In this document: piece after piece, positions 59,981 to 64,000 of the stretch
Position numbering within the stretch: position 1 is the first letter of the stretch
Layout: every line of letters begins with the position of its first letter
Assembly (NCBI RefSeq): GCF_016653635.2
Contig: NZ_CP067421.1
Coordinates: 496,001 to 560,000 of the forward strand
Direction of reading: 5' to 3'
DNA from: Skermanella sp. TT6
GTDB lineage: Bacteria; Pseudomonadota; Alphaproteobacteria; Azospirillales; Azospirillaceae
Length of the DNA stretch: 64,000 nt
Program-made: the position numbers and the translations under genes
The notes under the pieces: generated by a model
Told to the model about the DNA's origin: nothing
Databases searched by the model: none
The model's input: only the letters and a program-made list of their open reading frames with translations

Positions 59981-60814
59981 TTATTCCGCTGCCTTTCCCT
60001 CGGGTCCATCCAATTTCCGGTAAGCACGAATGTAATCTATTTCCATCCGAGCCGGAAACTCCGTGGTTTTGTCCGGCTGACCAGGCCACGTACCCCCGAC
60101 CGCGAGGTTGACGATCATGTACATGGGGACATCCAACCGAGCGTTCACACGCTTCAACTCCGCGCCGTCCAGAAAGAACACGACCTCGTCCGGAGTCCAT
60201 TCGACCCCATAGCGATGGAAGCCGTGATCGGTCCGAATACCCGGCCGAAAGCCCTCATGATACCCAATTTGCCGCTGGGGGGCTTTGACGGTCAGATATA
60301 TCCGATCGGGTTCGTGCCCCAAAACCTCGAAAACATCGATCTCCAAATGTTCGGAGTGCGTGTCTCCCACCAGCCAGAAGGCGGGCCATAGCCCCCGTCC
60401 GAGGGGCAAGCGAGCCCGTATCTCGAAATAGCCATAACGCTGTCTGAAACTCGGTTCCGTGGTCAACATCCCAGAGATGTATTTGGAACCAAGCGAGGGC
60501 ATCAGTATTTCCGGCGTCGGTCGTGCCTCGATCGCCAACTTTCCATCCGCGATGGAGAAAGCGCCTACACCTGCCTTGGCGACATCAGGCATTGTCTCAT
60601 CAATGTACAATTGGGCTTCCTGATTGCCCGCCAAGGTGCGCAATCCACCCCAGGTCACGTAGGACGTCGCGAACATGGGTCCCGGCAAAGCCAAGCTCGG
60701 ATCATCGAATTCAGCCGCGAACGTCCGCCGATAACCGTCACTCTCCGCCGGATAAACGTCAGCACGAACTTGCACGCTGGCTCCGACGGCAAATCCCGCC
60801 ACGGCGGCGGTCAT
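59981..60814 (-). CDS. GH16 endo-beta-glucanase with signal peptide (ExoK-like)
   Basis: A 277-residue enzyme with start at 60814 (MTAAVAGFAVGASVQVRA is the signal peptide). The GH16 domain fills the rest, with catalytic motif EIDVFE (E158, D160, E163) and strands such as YGYFEIRARLPLGRGLWPAF and MEIDYIRAYRK at the end. ExoK of Sinorhizobium is the closest functional model: a small Sec-exported glycanase that trims the polymer being made. Unlike the other two GH16 proteins here it has no RTX repeats. It sits inside the glycosyltransferase operon, so it is made together with the polymer. Confidence 0.9.
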   Translation of the reverse strand: MTAAVAGFAVGASVQVRADVYPAESDGYRRTFAAEFDDPSLALPGPMFATSYVTWGGLRTLAGNQEAQLYIDETMPDVAKAGVGAFSIADGKLAIEARPTPEILMPSLGSKYISGMLTTEPSFRQRYGYFEIRARLPLGRGLWPAFWLVGDTHSEHLEIDVFEVLGHEPDRIYLTVKAPQRQIGYHEGFRPGIRTDHGFHRYGVEWTPDEVVFFLDGAELKRVNARLDVPMYMIVNLAVGGTWPGQPDKTTEFPARMEIDYIRAYRKLDGPEGKAAE

Positions 60815-60816
60815 TA

Positions 60817-61800
60817 TCAAGCTGCGTGCTGTCCCGGCCGAATCCCGTCGTCCAGCTTGGTTTCCGCCGCGACCGCGCCCGGATATGCCGCGACGGTCGC
60901 CGCGATCCCGTCCTTCAGGTTCCAAGTGGGTGTCCATCCAAGCAATTCCTTCACTCTGCCGATGTCAGGCGTGAGGGACTTCCGGTCGAAAGCGCGGAAC
61001 CGGATAGGATCCTCTTGGATCTCGCGTGTATCGCCAACCGCGTGCTGGATGACTTCGACCACCGACCGGACCGCCGTTGGATTTCCCGTTCCGATGTTCA
61101 TGCGGAGAAACCCGGGAAGATCCCGCTCCAACGAAGCCGCGATCGCCTCCACCACGTCCGCGACGTAGACGAAATCGCGTGTCGCTCCCAGGTAGCCGAA
61201 CTTCAGCACCGGTTCGTCGGTATTGGCAAGTCTATCCAAGACATCGGGAATCAGATGCGGATTGGTCTCGTCGGGCCCATAGACATTGGCGAACCTGAGC
61301 ACGGTGCCCTGTTGGAAATTGCCCAACCGCTGTCCATAGGCGACGATCTGCTCGCTCATCAGCTTGGTCAAACCGTAGACATTGCCAGGCTCCGGGGACA
61401 TATCCTCGGACAGGACGATGTCCTCACAGGGATATACATCCATGGTCGAGGAGAAAACGAACTTTTCGACGGGGTGACGCGCCAGCGCCTCGACCAATTT
61501 CAGTGTGACCGCGACGTTGACCTCCTGTGTGCGCTCCGGATTCCTCATGCAGTAGGGAATGAAGTGGATCGCGGCAAGGTGGACCACCCCATCGGGTCGA
61601 AAATCAGCGATCACCTCATCCAATTCGGCTGGCGTGATCATGGTGAGGTCGGCCGCCAAGAACTGGGCACCTGCCGGAACATGGCTGGCACGCCCGACCG
61701 AAAGATCGTCGATGATCAGCAGGTCATGTCCCGCCGCCAGCATTCGGGCGGACAGGTGTTTTCCAATGAAACCAGCGCCGCCGGAAATCAGTAGGCGCAT
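60817..61800 (-). CDS. NAD-dependent sugar-nucleotide epimerase/dehydratase (SDR family)
   Basis: A 327-residue extended short-chain dehydrogenase. The nucleotide site is LLISGGAGFIGKHLSARMLA, and the catalytic residues appear in FVFSSTMDVY (Ser) and NVYGLTKLMSE (YxxxK). The later part has VLRFANVYGPDETNPHLIPD and YLGATRDFVYVADVVEA. Such enzymes epimerise UDP- or GDP-sugars, for example UDP-glucose to UDP-galactose, and supply donors for the repeat unit. The start has AGGAG upstream and lies inside the end of the preceding glycosyltransferase gene (77-base overlap). Confidence 0.9.
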   Translation of the reverse strand: MRLLISGGAGFIGKHLSARMLAAGHDLLIIDDLSVGRASHVPAGAQFLAADLTMITPAELDEVIADFRPDGVVHLAAIHFIPYCMRNPERTQEVNVAVTLKLVEALARHPVEKFVFSSTMDVYPCEDIVLSEDMSPEPGNVYGLTKLMSEQIVAYGQRLGNFQQGTVLRFANVYGPDETNPHLIPDVLDRLANTDEPVLKFGYLGATRDFVYVADVVEAIAASLERDLPGFLRMNIGTGNPTAVRSVVEVIQHAVGDTREIQEDPIRFRAFDRKSLTPDIGRVKELLGWTPTWNLKDGIAATVAAYPGAVAAETKLDDGIRPGQHAA

Positions 61801-62899
61801 TCTCAAGCTCCTTCGCAAGGCTGATGAATTCCAGTTCGAGTTGATCGACGAGGTCAGACCAATCAAGTCTTCTCGACGCGGCGAGTGCCGCCTGTGAATA
61901 GTCGTCCCAGGCATCGAGGATTTCTTGGACAGCGTCAGCCATGGCATCGTCCGTCGGCGCGGCCACGATGCCGCAGGAGTGGCTGGAGACGACCGTGGTC
62001 GTGCCATTGCCGGGATGGTTCGCGGTGACGATTGGCAAGCCACTGGCCATCGCCTCGGCGACCACTCGAGGAAATCCCTCGCGCAGGCTCGCGATGACCA
62101 TCACCTCCGCCCTGGATAGAAGATCCATCTTCTCGGCTTCGGTGACCGAACCCAAGATGCGCACCTTGTCGGCCATCGGGTAGGCAGCAGCGAGTTGGCG
62201 CAGGACTGGCAGTTCCGGACCATCACCCGCGATGATCAACTCCCTGCGGTATCCGCGCTCCCAAAGGACGCGATGAACTTCGAACAGGCGCGAGACCTGC
62301 TTGTGCGATGTCAAGCGACCAAGATACAGCAAACCGGCGCGCCCGCCCCGGGGCAGCGACCGATAGATCGATCGGTTGATGCCACTGGGCAAATAGACGG
62401 TCCGCTGTTCCGAGACACCCTCGATATGATCCCGGACCGCCTCGCTGACTGCTGTGTTGCACCCCACCAGCCGGGGCAAAAAGCGTTGCGCCATGACGAA
62501 GACGCGACCCTCGCGGATTTCACACCAATCGAGGATCGAGCGGTGTCGAAGTTTCCCTGGTAAGGTGAGCGCGTGCAACAACGGCCATTGATTAAGCATC
62601 AATACGTCGAAATCGCCCTGCGCCAACACCTTTCTTGTCCACAGTGCATAGTCGACCATGGTGCGGAGTGATCGCGGCAACCCACCGGTACGGCGCACAT
62701 AGTTGTCGTTGGTCGGCCAACGGAGGATTTGAACGCGAGGATGAGGAGAGGAGGAAATCGCCACCTTGTGGTCGTGTCGAATACATAACACGGTCACTTC
62801 ATGGCCGCGATCCGCCAAATGTTCTGCCATTTCTTGAAAGCGGACTTCTTGTCCGCCCATGTGCGGTGGAAACAACTCCGTCAATAACCCGATTTTCAC
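61724..62899 (-). CDS. Glycosyltransferase family 4 type enzyme, first gene of the right EPS operon
   Basis: A 391-residue protein. The N-terminus is LLTELFPPHMGGQEVRFQEM; the donor half has LLYLGRLTSHKQVSRLFEVH, LIIAGDGPELPVLRQLAAAY and the signature REGFPRVVAEAMASGLPIVT. It opens a six-gene leftward operon: glycosyltransferase, epimerase, glucanase, two glycosyltransferases and polymerase. The last 25 residues are coded by bases that are also the start of the epimerase gene in another frame, an unusually long overlap. The promoter is in the gene-free region 62900-63640. Confidence 0.9.
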   Translation of the reverse strand: MKIGLLTELFPPHMGGQEVRFQEMAEHLADRGHEVTVLCIRHDHKVAISSSPHPRVQILRWPTNDNYVRRTGGLPRSLRTMVDYALWTRKVLAQGDFDVLMLNQWPLLHALTLPGKLRHRSILDWCEIREGRVFVMAQRFLPRLVGCNTAVSEAVRDHIEGVSEQRTVYLPSGINRSIYRSLPRGGRAGLLYLGRLTSHKQVSRLFEVHRVLWERGYRRELIIAGDGPELPVLRQLAAAYPMADKVRILGSVTEAEKMDLLSRAEVMVIASLREGFPRVVAEAMASGLPIVTANHPGNGTTTVVSSHSCGIVAAPTDDAMADAVQEILDAWDDYSQAALAASRRLDWSDLVDQLELEFISLAKELENAPTDFRRRWFHWKTPVRPNAGGGT

Positions 62900-63640
62900 T
62901 CAACATTCCTCAGGTTAAGGGACAACCCATCCATGGTCTTTCCTGCTTGAGCAATGGTTTGGTTTGGAATATCCAGTTTACCGCGTCCGAGCGGCCCGAT
63001 CAGAGGTACGGAACCACAGGCGCATTTCAGCGGGAGATACAAACACTCAGCCATGCTCAGCTTTGCTTTCAATTATGAAATAATCGACCAAGAAACAAAG
63101 GCCATGTTACTAATTGGTATTCACCCCCGCTTTCACCTATCGACTGATAAGCGTACTCGCATCCGATTCCAAAAGCATGAGAGGTTTTTCTTTCCGCCCT
63201 CAGCTTTTTCTTCTTTGGTCGGCGCTGAGCAGGATGCCGATGTCTCTTATCATAATCAAGGAAAAAATTATCTCATTTCGTACGTACTAAAATCGTCCTT
63301 CGGGTTAATAAATATAGATAGTACCTCATAATTTTGGATATTATGTTCGACAATCCTGGCTGTTCAGACTCGGGAGAAGCAGCCTGTTTGCATTCTTTCT
63401 GGCATAAAGCATAGTTCATATATTTTATTGGTGATAGCCGATGGACCTCGTTGAACCGGTGGGCAGAGCGAGGAACAACCATTCGGCTTGACAAGGACAT
63501 GATTCACTTCGCTGCACACGCGAACGGATTATTTTTATGAGCGAACCGTCTTCTAAAGAACCCTTGCATCAAACATCGTGGTTCTGCTTTAACTTGCCGT
63601 ACGGTAAGCTATAAAGGTTAGAAACTTTCCGGAGCCATGC
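62900..63640. promoter_or_regulatory. AT-rich divergent control region with a palindrome
   Basis: This 741-base region without a supported gene lies between the leftward EPS operon and the rightward flippase gene and is AT-rich, especially from about 63050. At 63592-63607 an imperfect 16-base palindrome (CTTGCCGTACGGTAAG, one mismatched pair) lies 33 bases before the flippase start and could be an operator. No promoter boxes can be assigned. Confidence 0.5.
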
Positions 63641-64000
63641 ATGACGGTCCGTCGCATTCTGAAAAATTGGTCAACAATAATTTCAGGTAATTTAGTTGCG
63701 TCGGCACTTTCCTTCGCCGCAATCATTGTCGCGACTAGAACATTATCCATACAAGAATTCGGATTGTTGACCTTGATTGAGTCCTATTACTTCTTAGTTG
63801 GAGGGATAGTGGCGCTCAACACGGATCAGGCCGTCTTCCGATATGGAACCGAAACGTTACGGCATCTTGGACTACCAGCTTACGCAGGCCTTCTGAAATA
63901 TCTTTATCGTGCCGATCTCGCCGTCGGATGCTGTGCGGCCACATTGGCGTTGATCGGCATCTTGTTGTTCAAAGATTATTTTCTGGGCAATGACGTGGAT
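63641..64000 (+). CDS. Wzx-type polysaccharide flippase (copy 2), partial
   Basis: From ATG 63641 (GGAG six bases upstream) the frame is open to the window edge, 120 residues. The pattern WSTIISGNLVASALSFAAII, TRTLSIQEFGLLTLIESYYF and YRADLAVGCCAATLALIGIL, with four hydrophobic segments, is the N-terminus of an oligosaccharide flippase of the MOP superfamily. It has lower GC than most of the window. It would be a second flippase in addition to the one at 30105. Confidence 0.82.
   Translation, partial: MTVRRILKNWSTIISGNLVASALSFAAIIVATRTLSIQEFGLLTLIESYYFLVGGIVALNTDQAVFRYGTETLRHLGLPAYAGLLKYLYRADLAVGCCAATLALIGILLFKDYFLGNDVD

Noticed and set aside
1-64000. CRISPR arrays, rRNA or tRNA genes
   Set aside because: No regularly spaced repeats with unique spacers and no recognisable rRNA or tRNA sequence were found on reading through the window.

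Overview
The window looks like part of a large plasmid or chromid of a GC-rich alphaproteobacterium, most likely of the Azospirillum/Skermanella kind. This is inferred from the trb-type conjugation operon with a CopG gene between traG and trbB, the ArdC/ParB plasmid genes, the mix of IS families, and a succinoglycan-style exopolysaccharide (EPS) locus with ExoK/ExsH-like glucanases. No rRNA, tRNA or CRISPR array was recognised. The first 19 kb are visibly richer in GC than the EPS region, whose operon starts lie in AT-rich patches.

Region 1 (1-8500, minus strand) is a conjugation operon read from right to left: a short relaxase, traG/virD4, a ribbon-helix-helix gene, trbB, trbC, trbD, trbE, and then a partial gene encoding a secreted beta-helix protein with a helical tail in the place where trbJ is expected. 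Two near-identical inverted repeats, each about 20 bases upstream of a start codon (trbC and the relaxase gene), look like a shared operator. A G-rich repeat patch at 8510-8568 lies beside the relaxase gene and is an oriT or regulatory candidate. A three-gene operon with a ParA-like ATPase (8770-10426) leads away on the other strand, followed by an overlapping two-gene pair resembling a toxin-antitoxin module (10697-11529).

Region 2 (12007-18673, minus strand) is a set of plasmid accessory genes: a long ParB-domain protein, an ArdC-type antirestriction metalloprotein and several uncharacterised proteins. One copy of a roughly 100-bp repeat lies in frame inside the ardC coding sequence and a second copy lies in a gene-free stretch at 19295.

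Region 3 (19518-23035) is a pile-up of IS6, IS66 and IS630 sequences that cuts into the first EPS gene.

Region 4 (23001-64000) is the EPS locus, broken by two more IS islands (33834-38753 and 46604-56347). The left part carries a pyruvyltransferase, a Wzc/ExoP-type tyrosine kinase, two glycosyltransferases, a polymerase, a flippase, an ExoY-type priming transferase and a GT2 enzyme. The middle part carries a GH16 glucanase with RTX-like repeats, an aldo/keto reductase, a GMC oxidoreductase, a glycosyltransferase and a second GH16-RTX protein. The right part carries a second polymerase, three glycosyltransferases, a third (periplasmic or secreted) GH16 glucanase, a sugar-nucleotide epimerase and the start of a second flippase. 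Two polymerases and two flippases suggest two polysaccharide pathways or a mosaic locus. The glucanases would trim or release the polymer.

The 50149-56347 island is a nest at least four deep: an IS5 fragment abuts an IS6 element, which is split by an element with an ISL3-type transposase, which is in turn split by an IS21. The last two insertions are proven by exact 5-bp target duplications, and these two elements share the same outermost termini although their transposases belong to unrelated families.
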